Shown here piece after piece: positions 1 through 7,562 of a DNA stretch of 64,000 nucleotides. Every line of letters starts with the position of its first letter. Position 1 is the stretch's first letter. Where the stretch lies: contig OZ251578.1 in assembly GCA_965243835.1 (NCBI GenBank), positions 3,111,415 through 3,175,414 of the forward strand, given 5' to 3'. The DNA is from G965202665 sp965243835. Its GTDB lineage: Bacteria > Actinomycetota > Acidimicrobiia > Spongiisociales > Spongiisociaceae. A program made the position numbers and the translations under genes. The notes under the pieces are model-generated. The model did not search any database. It was given only the letters and a program-made list of their open reading frames with translations, and was not told where the DNA came from.

Positions 1-2
1 CC

Positions 3-944
3 AACGCCTCCCGCACCCTGCTGATGAACCTGCGCGCCTTGGACTGGGACGATGAGTTGCTGGAGACGATGGGGATGCCCCGCTCCCTTATGGCGGAAAT
101 CGTTCCGTCGGTAGGGCGGATGGGGACGGCGCGGGGAGTTTTGGAGGGGGTCCCGGTGTCGGCGATTTTGGGCGATCAGCACGCCGCCCTGTTCGGCCAG
201 GCCGCCTTCGCCCCGGGGGAGGCTAAAAACACCTACGGCACCGGTTGCTTCCTGCTGATGAACACCGGCCCCGACATCATCCCGTCCACCGCCGGTTGCC
301 TGACCACGGTCGCATATCAGATTGCGGGCCGTCCGGCGGCGTATGCGCTGGAAGGGTCCGTGGCCATCGCCGGGGCGTTGGTGCAGTGGTTGCGGGATAA
401 CCTGGGGATTATTTCTTCGGCGGCGGAGGTGGAGGAGCTGGCGGCGGAGGACAATGGGGGGGTTTATTTCGCACCCGCCTTCTCCGGTTTGTTCGCTCCC
501 CATTGGAGGTCGGACGCCCGGGGGGTGATCGCCGGCCTGACCCGGTTCGCCCACCGGGGGCACATCGCCCGGGCCGCCCTGGAAGCCGTCGCCTACCAGA
601 CCCGGGAAGTGTTGGACGCCATGCGGGCCGACTCGGGGGCGGAGTTGACCGAGTTGAAAGCGGACGGGGGGATGGTGGTGAACGATCTGCTGATGCAGTT
701 CCAGTCCGACATCCTGGATGCGCCGGTGGTGCGGCCGGCGGTCAGCGAAACCACCGCGCTGGGGGCCGCCTACGGGGCGGGCCTGGCCGAAGGTTTCTGG
801 TCGGACGAGGAGGAGTTGCGGGCCAACTGGCGGGAGTTCCGCCGCTGGACCCCGCAGATGTCCGCCGCCGACCGGGAATCCCTCTACGCGGGCTGGTGCA
901 AAGCCGTGCAACGCACCCTCGACTGGGTGGAGCAACCCGGCTAA
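3..944 (+). CDS. glpK: Glycerol kinase, C-terminal part (5' end outside the window)
   Basis: The frame is open from the first bases and begins inside the conserved stretch TNASRTLLMNL of glycerol kinase. Downstream are the FGGY-family C-terminal landmarks: GDQHAALFGQ, KNTYGTGCFLL, the APAFSGLFAPHW segment, and the ATP-binding region ADGGMVVNDLLMQFQSDIL followed by ETTALGAAYGAG. About 313 residues are visible, so the N-terminal third or more lies upstream. The enzyme phosphorylates glycerol to sn-glycerol 3-phosphate in the cytoplasm. The stop codon overlaps the 3' end of the convergent gene at 941 by 4 nt, so no room is left for an intrinsic terminator. The identification is secure. Confidence 0.96.
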   Translation, partial: NASRTLLMNLRALDWDDELLETMGMPRSLMAEIVPSVGRMGTARGVLEGVPVSAILGDQHAALFGQAAFAPGEAKNTYGTGCFLLMNTGPDIIPSTAGCLTTVAYQIAGRPAAYALEGSVAIAGALVQWLRDNLGIISSAAEVEELAAEDNGGVYFAPAFSGLFAPHWRSDARGVIAGLTRFAHRGHIARAALEAVAYQTREVLDAMRADSGAELTELKADGGMVVNDLLMQFQSDILDAPVVRPAVSETTALGAAYGAGLAEGFWSDEEELRANWREFRRWTPQMSAADRESLYAGWCKAVQRTLDWVEQPG

Positions 945-1375
945 AACACACGCGGGTCTTTGTGGAACCCCGGAGCCGGAGCGCGGGTCCTCCGTTTCGG
1001 GAGGGGGCCGGTCACCGGTTCCAAAGCGGCCCATACGGTGCGGAACATCATCAGGACCACCGCCAGGTAATCCAGCCACACCAGATAGGCAATCCAATTG
1101 CCGGGCGGGAGCCGCGTCGGGAAGGAGATGAACCAGGTTGGAATCAGCACTCCGGCGATCATCATCATTCCCACCAGAAAAACAAGTATTTGCGCCCCTT
1201 CCCGATGGGATGTCTCGTCCACCAGAAGCACCCGGCAGCCAAGCGCCCGGCGACGCGTGATCTCCCGCTCTCTTTTTTTGTTTACCAGCCCCCCGATGGT
1301 GACCCGACGGCACTCCCGCCCGCACCACGGACACGGCGACGACTCCCGCACCGCCTCCACCGTCGACTCCAACAC
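941..1375 (-). CDS. Small membrane protein with N-terminal CxxC-type zinc-ribbon motif
   Basis: 144 residues with a GTG start. The N-terminus carries a CPWCGREC motif (Cys 15, 18 and 22) typical of a short metal-binding ribbon. A basic stretch (NKKREREITRRR) follows, then two hydrophobic segments around residues 63-85 and 92-117, consistent with a two-pass inner-membrane protein, and a basic proline-rich tail. No family was recognised. The gene is convergent with glycerol kinase, with a 4-nt overlap. The coding call rests on sensible membrane topology and the Cys motif rather than homology, so a spurious frame in GC-rich DNA cannot be excluded. Confidence 0.6.
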   Translation of the reverse strand: MLESTVEAVRESSPCPWCGRECRRVTIGGLVNKKREREITRRRALGCRVLLVDETSHREGAQILVFLVGMMMIAGVLIPTWFISFPTRLPPGNWIAYLVWLDYLAVVLMMFRTVWAALEPVTGPLPKRRTRAPAPGFHKDPRVF

Positions 1376-1440
1376 CCCTTGCCCCTCTTCCCCCCGGGGT
1401 TTCCTCCGTTCCGGTTACCCGAACCCCCCAAAACCCAACG

Positions 1441-1610
1441 GAGCCGATAAAATAGCCGACATACGAGGCCTCCTCGAATCGATGATGTTTACGACACCGA
1501 TTCCAGCGAGGCCTCACCTAAATTGCAAGCGCCCCGCACCCCCACCACATTCCGCGGAGACTCCCCACCCTCACTCCCCCTTAAACCGTGAAGAGCCGAT
1601 AAAACATAGC
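1441..1610. repeat. Intergenic segment bounded by direct repeats and containing an inverted repeat
   Basis: GAGCCGATAAAATAGC at 1441-1456 recurs as GAGCCGATAAAACATAGC at 1593-1610. Between them is an inverted repeat with arms 1465-1481 (GAGGCCTCCTCGAATCG) and 1498-1515 (CGATTCCAGCGAGGCCTC) and a 16-nt loop. There is no T-run next to the stem, so it is not a standard intrinsic terminator. The segment lies upstream of the minus-strand gene at 941-1375 and could carry its promoter, or be a small non-autonomous element. Nothing else was seen in 1376-1643. Confidence 0.45.
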
Positions 1611-1643
1611 GTGACATTTTTGAGTTTCAGGCCGGGGCGCGGG

Positions 1644-1913
1644 TCATGGGTCCCGGGGGAAGAAGGCTGAGATGGCGGGACCGCATTCCGTCTCGATGTC
1701 GTCTATGACCGCTCCGTGGCGGGCCGCGTCCTGCAGTATCCCGGCCGCTTGTTCGGCGGTTGCGCCCTCCGACCGCAACTGGCGGCATGTTTCCCATACC
1801 AGATACCGCACATCGTCCGGGGAAGGATCGTCCTCCCCTCCGCCTCCGCATCCGGCGAGCAGGAGGACGGCCATGGCCGCCGCCGGGATCAGCCGTCCGG
1901 CCGTCCCGGTCAC
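1644..1913 (-). CDS. Small secreted lipoprotein
   Basis: 89 residues starting at a GTG that overlaps the clpB stop codon (GTGA, 4 nt), which suggests translational coupling. A start at 1874 (ATG) is the alternative. The N-terminus is a lipoprotein signal: a hydrophobic MAVLLLAGC with the lipobox Cys, then a glycine and acidic linker. The mature part is about 65 residues of likely helix, with two Cys residues that could form a disulfide. No family was recognised. It follows clpB in the same transcription unit, but it should be exported, so co-transcription need not mean a shared function. Confidence 0.7.
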   Translation of the reverse strand: MTGTAGRLIPAAAMAVLLLAGCGGGGEDDPSPDDVRYLVWETCRQLRSEGATAEQAAGILQDAARHGAVIDDIETECGPAISAFFPRDP

Positions 1914-4486
1914 TGCTTGACGAAAGCCGGCGCGCCGTCCGTCGCCGTCACCCTGATTTTGTCCCCGGACGCGAACTCGCCCTCCAGCAGGGCCAAGGCC
2001 AGCGGGTCCACCACCGATTGTTGCAACAGGCGCCGCAAGGGGCGGGCCCCGTAGGCCGGGTCGTAGCCCTCCTCGGCCAGCCACCGGGCCGCCTCCGGGC
2101 TCAACTCCAAGGTGATGTCCCGTTGTCCGGCCGCCCGTTCCGCCACCTGGCCGAACTGCAGTTCCACGATGCGGGACAAATCCTCCCGGCTCAAGCGGGA
2201 GAACACGGTAATGTCGTCGATCCGGTTCAGGAACTCGGGCCGGAAGCGGGACTTGACCACTTCCATCACCCGGTTGCGCACCGTTTCCTCGGGCAGGTCG
2301 GGGGCGATCATCTCCGAACCGAGGTTGGAGGTCATTATCAGCACCGTGTTGGTGAAGTCAACCGTCCTCCCCTGCCCGTCGGTGAGCCGTCCATCGTCCA
2401 ACACCTGCAACAGCGCCCCGAACACGTCGGGATGGGCCTTCTCCACTTCGTCGAGCAACACCACCGCATAGGGCCGCCGGCGCACCGCTTCCGTCAACTG
2501 CCCACCTTCGTCGTATCCCACATAGCCGGGCGGGGCCCCCACCAGCCGGGAAACCGAATGCTTCTCCATATATTCGGACATATCCACCCGCACTATGGCA
2601 CGCTCGTCATCGAACATCAGTTCCGCCAAGGCCTTGGCCAACTCGGTTTTGCCTACTCCGGTCGGCCCCAGGAACAGGAAAGATCCGATGGGACGATGCG
2701 GGTCGGCCAAGCCCGATCGACTGCGCCGCAGGGCGTTGGCCACCGCCGCCACCGCTTTCCCCTGTCCGATCACCCGCTGGTGCAGATGTTCTTCCAACCG
2801 GATCAGTTTGGCCACTTCGCCTTCCATAAGACGGCTCAGGGGGATGCCCGTCCAGCGGCTCACCACCTCCGCCACGTCTTCTTCCCCCACTTCCTCGGAA
2901 AGCATGGTGGTCTGCGACTGGATGCGACGCAGGGTCTCCTCCCCGGCGGCCAGCTCTTTCTCCAGTTGCGGCAACGCCCCGTACTGGATTTCCGCGGCCC
3001 TTTGCAAATCGGCGTCCCGGGCGGCCCGCTCCGCCTCCTCCCGGGCGTCCTCCATTCGTTGCTTGACGGCGCGGATGGCCTCAATTTGTTCTTTTTCGGA
3101 GTTCCATTGGACGGTGAGCCGGTCCAGGTCCTCGCCCAAGTCGGCCAGCTCCTCCTCCACCGCCTCCAACCGCTCCCGGGAGGCGTCATCGGTTTCCTTC
3201 CCCAAGGCGTTGCGCTCTATTTCCAACTGGCGCTGTCGGCGGTGCAGGGAGTCGATTTCCTCCGGCATGGAATCAATCTCGATCCGCAACCGGGAAGCGG
3301 CCTCGTCGATCAGGTCGATGGCCTTGTCGGGCAGGCGGCGAGAAGTGATGTAACGGTCGGACAGCGCCGCCGCCGCCACCAGCGCCCCGTCGGTGATGCG
3401 CACCCCATGATGCACTTCGTAGCGTTCTTTGAGGCCGCGCAGAATGCCCACCGTATCCTCCGCCCCCGGTTCGTCCACCAGCACCGGTTGGAACCGGCGC
3501 TCTAAAGCGGCGTCGGCCTCCACGTATTTGCGGTACTCGTCCAGGGTGGTGGCCCCGATCATGCGCAACTCTCCCCGGGCCAGCAACGGCTTCAGCATAT
3601 TGGAGGCGTCCATGGAGCCTTCGGCGGCCCCCGCCCCCACCAGGGTGTGCATCTCGTCGATAAAAGTGATGATCTCCCCGGCGGCGTCGGTGATTTCGTC
3701 CAGGGTCGCTTTCAGCCGTTCCTCGAACTCTCCCCGGTATTTGGCCCCCGCCACCATCGCCCCCAAGTCCAAGGCCACGATCCGTTTGCTGGCCAAACCC
3801 TGCGGGACATCGCCGTCCCGAATGCGCAAGGCCAACCCTTCGGCGATGGCCGTCTTGCCCACGCCCGGTTCGCCGATCAGCACCGGATTGTTTTTGGTGC
3901 GACGGCTCAGCACCTGGATTACCCGCCGGATTTCCTCGTCCCGGCCGATCACCGGGTCCAGTTTTCCGGCGCGGGCCAACTCCACCAGATCCCGCCCGTA
4001 TTTGCCCAAGGCGTCCATGACGGATTCCGGGTCGTCGGTGGTGATTTTGCGGGAGCCGCGCAGGGCGGCCACCGCCTCGCGGATTCCCTCCCTGGTTACC
4101 CCGGCCGAGCGGAGCGCCTCCCCGGCCCCGGTCGGGGAAGCGGCGATGGCCGACAACAGATGCTCCACCGAGGCGTAACCGTCCCCGGCGGCCGCCATCT
4201 CCGCCCCGGCTTCCAGCAGTATTTCCAGGCAAGCCCGGGACAGCCCGACCTCGGCCGTCCCGTAGGCTTTGGGCAACTCGCCGATCAGCCGTTGCGCTTC
4301 GTTGCGCAGGGAGGCGGGTTGCGCTCCCAGCCTGGTCACCAGCGGCAGGGTCACCGTGTCCGCCTGCCCGAGCAGGGCGCTCAGCAGGTGGGCCGGTTCC
4401 GCCGCCGGATGATTTCCCTCCTCGGCCGTCCGCACCGCCTCCGCGATCGCCTGTTGCGATTTTTGCGTAAAACGATTGATGTCCAT
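1910..4486 (-). CDS. clpB: ATP-dependent disaggregase ClpB
   Basis: 858 residues, the usual length for ClpB. Domains in order: Clp N-terminal repeat region (residues 1-140, MDINRFTQKSQQAIAEA), first AAA+ module with Walker A GEPGVGKT near residue 205 and Walker B ITFIDEMHT, a long coiled-coil M-domain around residues 400-520 rich in Arg and Glu, and a second AAA+ module with Walker A GPTGVGKT near 600 and Walker B VLLDEVEKAHPDV. The coiled coil separates ClpB from ClpA and ClpC. It extracts polypeptides from aggregates with DnaK. A lipoprotein gene overlaps its stop. I found no CIRCE or HAIR element upstream, only a 10-bp palindrome at 4536-4545. Confidence 0.97.
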   Translation of the reverse strand: MDINRFTQKSQQAIAEAVRTAEEGNHPAAEPAHLLSALLGQADTVTLPLVTRLGAQPASLRNEAQRLIGELPKAYGTAEVGLSRACLEILLEAGAEMAAAGDGYASVEHLLSAIAASPTGAGEALRSAGVTREGIREAVAALRGSRKITTDDPESVMDALGKYGRDLVELARAGKLDPVIGRDEEIRRVIQVLSRRTKNNPVLIGEPGVGKTAIAEGLALRIRDGDVPQGLASKRIVALDLGAMVAGAKYRGEFEERLKATLDEITDAAGEIITFIDEMHTLVGAGAAEGSMDASNMLKPLLARGELRMIGATTLDEYRKYVEADAALERRFQPVLVDEPGAEDTVGILRGLKERYEVHHGVRITDGALVAAAALSDRYITSRRLPDKAIDLIDEAASRLRIEIDSMPEEIDSLHRRQRQLEIERNALGKETDDASRERLEAVEEELADLGEDLDRLTVQWNSEKEQIEAIRAVKQRMEDAREEAERAARDADLQRAAEIQYGALPQLEKELAAGEETLRRIQSQTTMLSEEVGEEDVAEVVSRWTGIPLSRLMEGEVAKLIRLEEHLHQRVIGQGKAVAAVANALRRSRSGLADPHRPIGSFLFLGPTGVGKTELAKALAELMFDDERAIVRVDMSEYMEKHSVSRLVGAPPGYVGYDEGGQLTEAVRRRPYAVVLLDEVEKAHPDVFGALLQVLDDGRLTDGQGRTVDFTNTVLIMTSNLGSEMIAPDLPEETVRNRVMEVVKSRFRPEFLNRIDDITVFSRLSREDLSRIVELQFGQVAERAAGQRDITLELSPEAARWLAEEGYDPAYGARPLRRLLQQSVVDPLALALLEGEFASGDKIRVTATDGAPAFVKQ

Positions 4487-4535
4487 TGTCCGTTTTCCTT
4501 ATTATCGTAGATTATGGTCGTCGGTTCCCCCCTCT

Positions 4536-4545
4536 GGGAGCTCCC
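4536..4545. promoter_or_regulatory. 10-bp palindrome in the clpB upstream region
   Basis: GGGAGCTCCC is a perfect palindrome 50 nt upstream of the clpB start, next to an AT-rich stretch (ACTATATATAACC, 4546-4558) that could hold a promoter on either strand. It matches neither the CIRCE nor the HAIR consensus. A regulatory role is only suggested by its position. Confidence 0.25.
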
Positions 4546-4702
4546 ACTATATATAACCGGTTTCCGCGGAAAAAAATCCCGAAAATCTGAGTCAGGTGGT
4601 ATAAGATTATAGCGGATGGCGAGGGAGGGGCGCGACCCGGCGGAGCCGGTTCCGCGGTTGGCGAAAGGAGCGAGCGGGGGCCGGGACCAAATGGCGTATG
4701 GG

Positions 4703-4732
4703 TTGCGCGGCGCGGCGCCGGACGGGTAGGAT
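4703..4732 (+). promoter_or_regulatory. Promoter of the metallo-hydrolase gene (leaderless)
   Basis: TTGCGC (4703-4708), an 18-nt spacer, then TAGGAT (4727-4732). The ATG at 4739 lies exactly six bases after the -10 hexamer, where transcription would start, and there is no Shine-Dalgarno sequence, so the mRNA is probably leaderless. Confidence 0.5.
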
Positions 4733-4738
4733 GCGCTT

Positions 4739-5356
4739 ATGAGTTGGACGTTTGACAACGGAACCATCCTCACCAAGGCGGCCCTGCTGGGGTCGTTCGA
4801 TAACAACGTGTTCGTGGTGGCCTGCGCCCAAACCGGGCGGGGGGTGATCATCGACGCCGCCGCCGAGGCGGACCGCATCTTGGAGTTGGCCGACGGAGTG
4901 GAGGTGCAGGCGATACTCACCACCCACGGCCACCCCGACCATCTGCAGGCCTTGGACGCGGTGTTGCGGGCCCTGCCGGTTCCTTTCCTGTTGCACCCGG
5001 CCGACAACCGGATGGCGGCCCGTACCGCCTCCGCCGTCCCCGAACCGCTGGCCGACGGGCAGGTGATAGAAATCGGGGAGACCAGCTTGCTGACCATGCA
5101 CACTCCCGGACACACGCCCGGTTCGGTGTGTTTCCTGAGTCCGGGAGTGCTGTTCAGCGGCGACACCCTGTTTCCGGGCGGGCCGGGGGCCACCCAATAT
5201 GAAGGCGGCGACTTCGAGCAGATCATCGCCGCCATCCGGGATCGGCTGTTCACCCTGGACGACTCCACCGCCGTCTACCCCGGCCACGGCCCCGCCGCCA
5301 CCACCATCGGAACCGAGAAACCCGCCCTGCCGGAGTGGATCGCCCGCGGCTGGTAA
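4739..5356 (+). CDS. Metallo-beta-lactamase-fold hydrolase (glyoxalase II-like)
   Basis: 205 residues with the full metal-binding signature of the family: THGHPDH (about residues 60-66), a third His in HTPGHTPGS, the bridging Asp in FSGDTLFPGG and the last His in YPGHGP. It is the size of small hydroxyacylglutathione-hydrolase-like proteins, but lacks the C-terminal substrate domain of true GloB. The substrate is therefore unknown; related proteins act on thioesters such as S-lactoyl-mycothiol. It is divergent from clpB, and the predicted leaderless promoter ends six bases before its ATG. The family is certain; the specific reaction is not. Confidence 0.88.
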   Translation: MSWTFDNGTILTKAALLGSFDNNVFVVACAQTGRGVIIDAAAEADRILELADGVEVQAILTTHGHPDHLQALDAVLRALPVPFLLHPADNRMAARTASAVPEPLADGQVIEIGETSLLTMHTPGHTPGSVCFLSPGVLFSGDTLFPGGPGATQYEGGDFEQIIAAIRDRLFTLDDSTAVYPGHGPAATTIGTEKPALPEWIARGW

Positions 5357-5530
5357 CCGGCCGCCGGCGGCGTCCGGGCCCGCCGGCGTGATAGGATAAG
5401 GGGCGACCGGGGGCGGTAGGCGCGACCCGTACGGGCGGGCAGGCCGCGGTCCCGGAATTTGAGAACCTTGCCGTTCTCCGGTTCGCCGGGGGCGTCCCCC
5501 AACCGCTTGGTGGGGAGAAGAGGAGTGGAA

Positions 5531-6439
5531 ATGTCGGATTCGCAACCCACCCGGGAGCCGGACCGCCGTCCGGTAACCGTTCCCGAAGTGCGCTCCCGCA
5601 AATTGCGGGACGACCGGCGCGCCGCGGCGTTGATAATGGTGACCGCCTACGACTACCCGAGTGCCCAAGCGGCCGACCGGGCCGGGGTGGACATCATCCT
5701 TGTGGGCGACTCGTTGGCCAACGTGGTGCTGGGCTACGAGACCACCAATCAGGCGACGCTGGACGATATGGTGCGCCACGCGGCGGCGGCGGCGCGGGCC
5801 CGCCCCCGGGCCCTGCTGGTGGGGGATATGCCGTGGATGAGTTTCCATGTCAGCCGGGAGGACACCCTGCGCAACGCCGCCCGCTTGATCCGGGAAGGCG
5901 GGGCGGAAGCGGTGAAACTGGAAGGCGGGGCGGAGCGGGCGGAGATGATCAAGGCCATCCGTTCCGCCGAGATTCCGGTAATGGGGCACATCGGCCTGAC
6001 CCCGCAGTCGGTGCATGCCACCGGCGGTTACAAGGTAGCGGGACGGGGAGCGGAGGATGCCCGCAGGTTGCTCGGGGACGCCGCCGCCTTGGAGGAGGCC
6101 GGGGTGTTCGCGCTGGTGCTGGAGGGGGTTCCGACCGCGGTGGCCAAGGTGATCACCGACCGGGTTTCAATCCCCACCATCGGCATCGGCGCCGGGCCGC
6201 ACACCGACGGACAAGTGCTGGTCTATCACGACCTGCTCGGCCTCCACTTCGGACGCTATCCCAAATTCGTCCGCAAATACGCCGACCTGGCCGGGGCGGC
6301 CACGGCCGCTATCGCCAACTGGATGACCGATGTCCGCTCCGGCGATTTCCCCGCCCCCGACGAGTCCTACCACATGATCGAGGAAGCCGCCGCCCTGCTC
6401 CTCAAAGAACAAACACCCCCCCTAACCCGCTTGGCCTAA
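5531..6439 (+). CDS. panB: 3-methyl-2-oxobutanoate hydroxymethyltransferase
   Basis: 302 residues from the ATG at 5531, which follows GAGAAGAGGAGTGGAA; an in-frame upstream start at 5459 would add a non-conserved extension. Diagnostic motifs are MVTAYDYPSAQAADRAGVDIILVGDSLANVVLGYETT (metal- and substrate-binding Asp residues), the lysine region EAVKLEGG, and MGHIGLTPQSVHATGGYKV. It transfers a hydroxymethyl group from methylenetetrahydrofolate to 2-oxoisovalerate, the first committed step of pantothenate and CoA synthesis, in the cytoplasm as a decamer. The other pan genes are not in this window. The identification is firm. Confidence 0.96.
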   Translation: MSDSQPTREPDRRPVTVPEVRSRKLRDDRRAAALIMVTAYDYPSAQAADRAGVDIILVGDSLANVVLGYETTNQATLDDMVRHAAAAARARPRALLVGDMPWMSFHVSREDTLRNAARLIREGGAEAVKLEGGAERAEMIKAIRSAEIPVMGHIGLTPQSVHATGGYKVAGRGAEDARRLLGDAAALEEAGVFALVLEGVPTAVAKVITDRVSIPTIGIGAGPHTDGQVLVYHDLLGLHFGRYPKFVRKYADLAGAATAAIANWMTDVRSGDFPAPDESYHMIEEAAALLLKEQTPPLTRLA

Positions 6440-6445
6440 CCTGTC

Positions 6446-6451
6446 TATAAT
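6446..6451 (+). promoter_or_regulatory. -10 hexamer of the small accessory-gene group
   Basis: TATAAT directly after panB, 30 nt before the ATG at 6481 and followed by AAGGAGG. No convincing -35 was found. The surrounding TCTATAATGGCCGG resembles TCTATAATCGGCCCGG upstream of nuoA. Confidence 0.45.
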
Positions 6452-6480
6452 GGCCGGACCTATCTACAAGGAGGCGTAGA

Positions 6481-6807
6481 ATGTCCGATTGGGACGAGTT
6501 AACGGAGGAACCTGATACCGGCAGGTGCGACATCTGCGGGAAAATTCGGGAAGATCACCGCGACCGGGAGTGGATAGGTACTCCATCGCCCATAGGCGGG
6601 ATGCTCCGGGGAAACCACGACGAGACGGTTTGCGAAAGAATAAGGGAATTCCTCACTTTCTGCAATTGCCCGTCTTTTGAAGGGAAGGGGATGGGCGAAT
6701 GCCCCAAGTGCAATCGCTGGGTAAACTGGTGCGGTACCGGACAAATCGGCGGGGTTCTCACCATTCGGTGGGCTTCACGCAATCGTGAAGACTTTATTAG
6801 GTATTAG
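6481..6807 (+). CDS. Cys-rich small protein of unknown function
   Basis: 108 residues after a strong Shine-Dalgarno (AAGGAGG, 7 nt before ATG). It has a CDIC pair at residues 16-19, Cys pairs in FCNC around 61-63 and CPKC around 74-77, and a further Cys in VNWC, an arrangement suited to one or two zinc ribbons. Composition is clearly AT-richer than panB and clpB, like the toxin-antitoxin genes that follow, which suggests acquisition by transfer. No family was recognised. Its translation start region closely resembles that of the next gene at 6841. Confidence 0.7.
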   Translation: MSDWDELTEEPDTGRCDICGKIREDHRDREWIGTPSPIGGMLRGNHDETVCERIREFLTFCNCPSFEGKGMGECPKCNRWVNWCGTGQIGGVLTIRWASRNREDFIRY

Positions 6808-6840
6808 CTGATTTAATTTATAGAGGGTAAGGAGGCGTAG

Positions 6841-7068
6841 ATGTTTGATTGGGGAACATGTTCGGCGTTGGAGGCCATACCCGGCAAGGTAAGCGGGGCT
6901 TGGCTTTTCAAAGGAACCAGGGTGCCGGTGGAGGCTTTGTTCGCCAATATCGGCGATATGTCGGTCCAGGAGTTCTGCGACCATTTCCCCGGCGTAACTC
7001 AAGAGCAGGTTGAAATAGTCCTGGGTAGCATCGTTACCCACCTCAGAGCTGAGCATGTGGCGGCATGA
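6841..7068 (+). CDS. DUF433-family antitoxin
   Basis: 75 residues. The sequence GKVSGAWLFKGTRVPVEALFANIGDMSVQEFCDHFPGVTQEQVEIVL is the DUF433 winged-helix-like domain (GxPxxxGTRVPV, then a helix ending in FP, then a second helix). Such proteins are the antitoxin partners of DUF5615/PIN-like toxins. The stop overlaps the next start by 4 nt (ATGA), the usual coupling in such pairs. The Shine-Dalgarno GGAGG is 5 nt from the ATG. Confidence 0.85.
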   Translation: MFDWGTCSALEAIPGKVSGAWLFKGTRVPVEALFANIGDMSVQEFCDHFPGVTQEQVEIVLGSIVTHLRAEHVAA

Positions 7069-7394
7069 CTGTATTGTTTGATGTGGGCGTTCCACACGGA
7101 TTACGGCGATATCTGAGTGGATATGTAACGGAGACAGCACAGTATCGCAGTTGGGGACAGCTCACCAACGGTAGATTATTGGAAGTGGCGGAGCAACATG
7201 GATTCGACGTACTTATTACAACTGATCAACGCATGATGCAGGAGTTGGATATCAGCCAATACCGGTTAGGTATTGTTGTATTGAATGATACTAGATGGGC
7301 TTATATTAGGTTGTGCGTGGATTCTATATTACTAGCGATCGAAAGCGTTCGGCCGGGCGAGGCTACTATTGTCAATATTGAGAGCTCTCGGTAA
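7065..7394 (+). CDS. PIN-like (DUF5615-type) toxin
   Basis: 109 residues with the PIN-like N-terminus MTVLFDVGVPHGLRRYL, a conserved acidic residue in the first strand, and the middle motif GFDVLITTDQRMMQE that carries the second acidic cluster. The C-terminal part is a short alpha/beta tail. In the family the consensus start is FDxNLP; here FDVGVP keeps the Asp but has Gly where Asn is common. Proteins of this group are predicted RNases paired with DUF433 antitoxins, as here. The codons are AT-rich compared with the surroundings. Confidence 0.8.
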   Translation: MTVLFDVGVPHGLRRYLSGYVTETAQYRSWGQLTNGRLLEVAEQHGFDVLITTDQRMMQELDISQYRLGIVVLNDTRWAYIRLCVDSILLAIESVRPGEATIVNIESSR

Positions 7395-7562
7395 GCACAG
7401 TCAGGCGGTGGAGGCGGGGGCGGTATCAGGCGTCTATTCGCGCAAGGGCGCTTGGGGGGTGCCCGCGGCTCGTCCCTATTCGGTCGTCCCGCGCCTGCCT
7501 CATACCCCCTCCGGTGATTTGTGGTAGCGTTTCGGTAAGGAATAAAGACCCAAAGGAGGGAA

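Noticed and set aside
4487..4738. CIRCE or HAIR heat-shock operator upstream of clpB
   Set aside because: Neither TTAGCACTC-N9-GAGTGCTAA nor CTTGAGT-N7-ACTCAAG is present; only a GGGAGCTCCC palindrome is seen.
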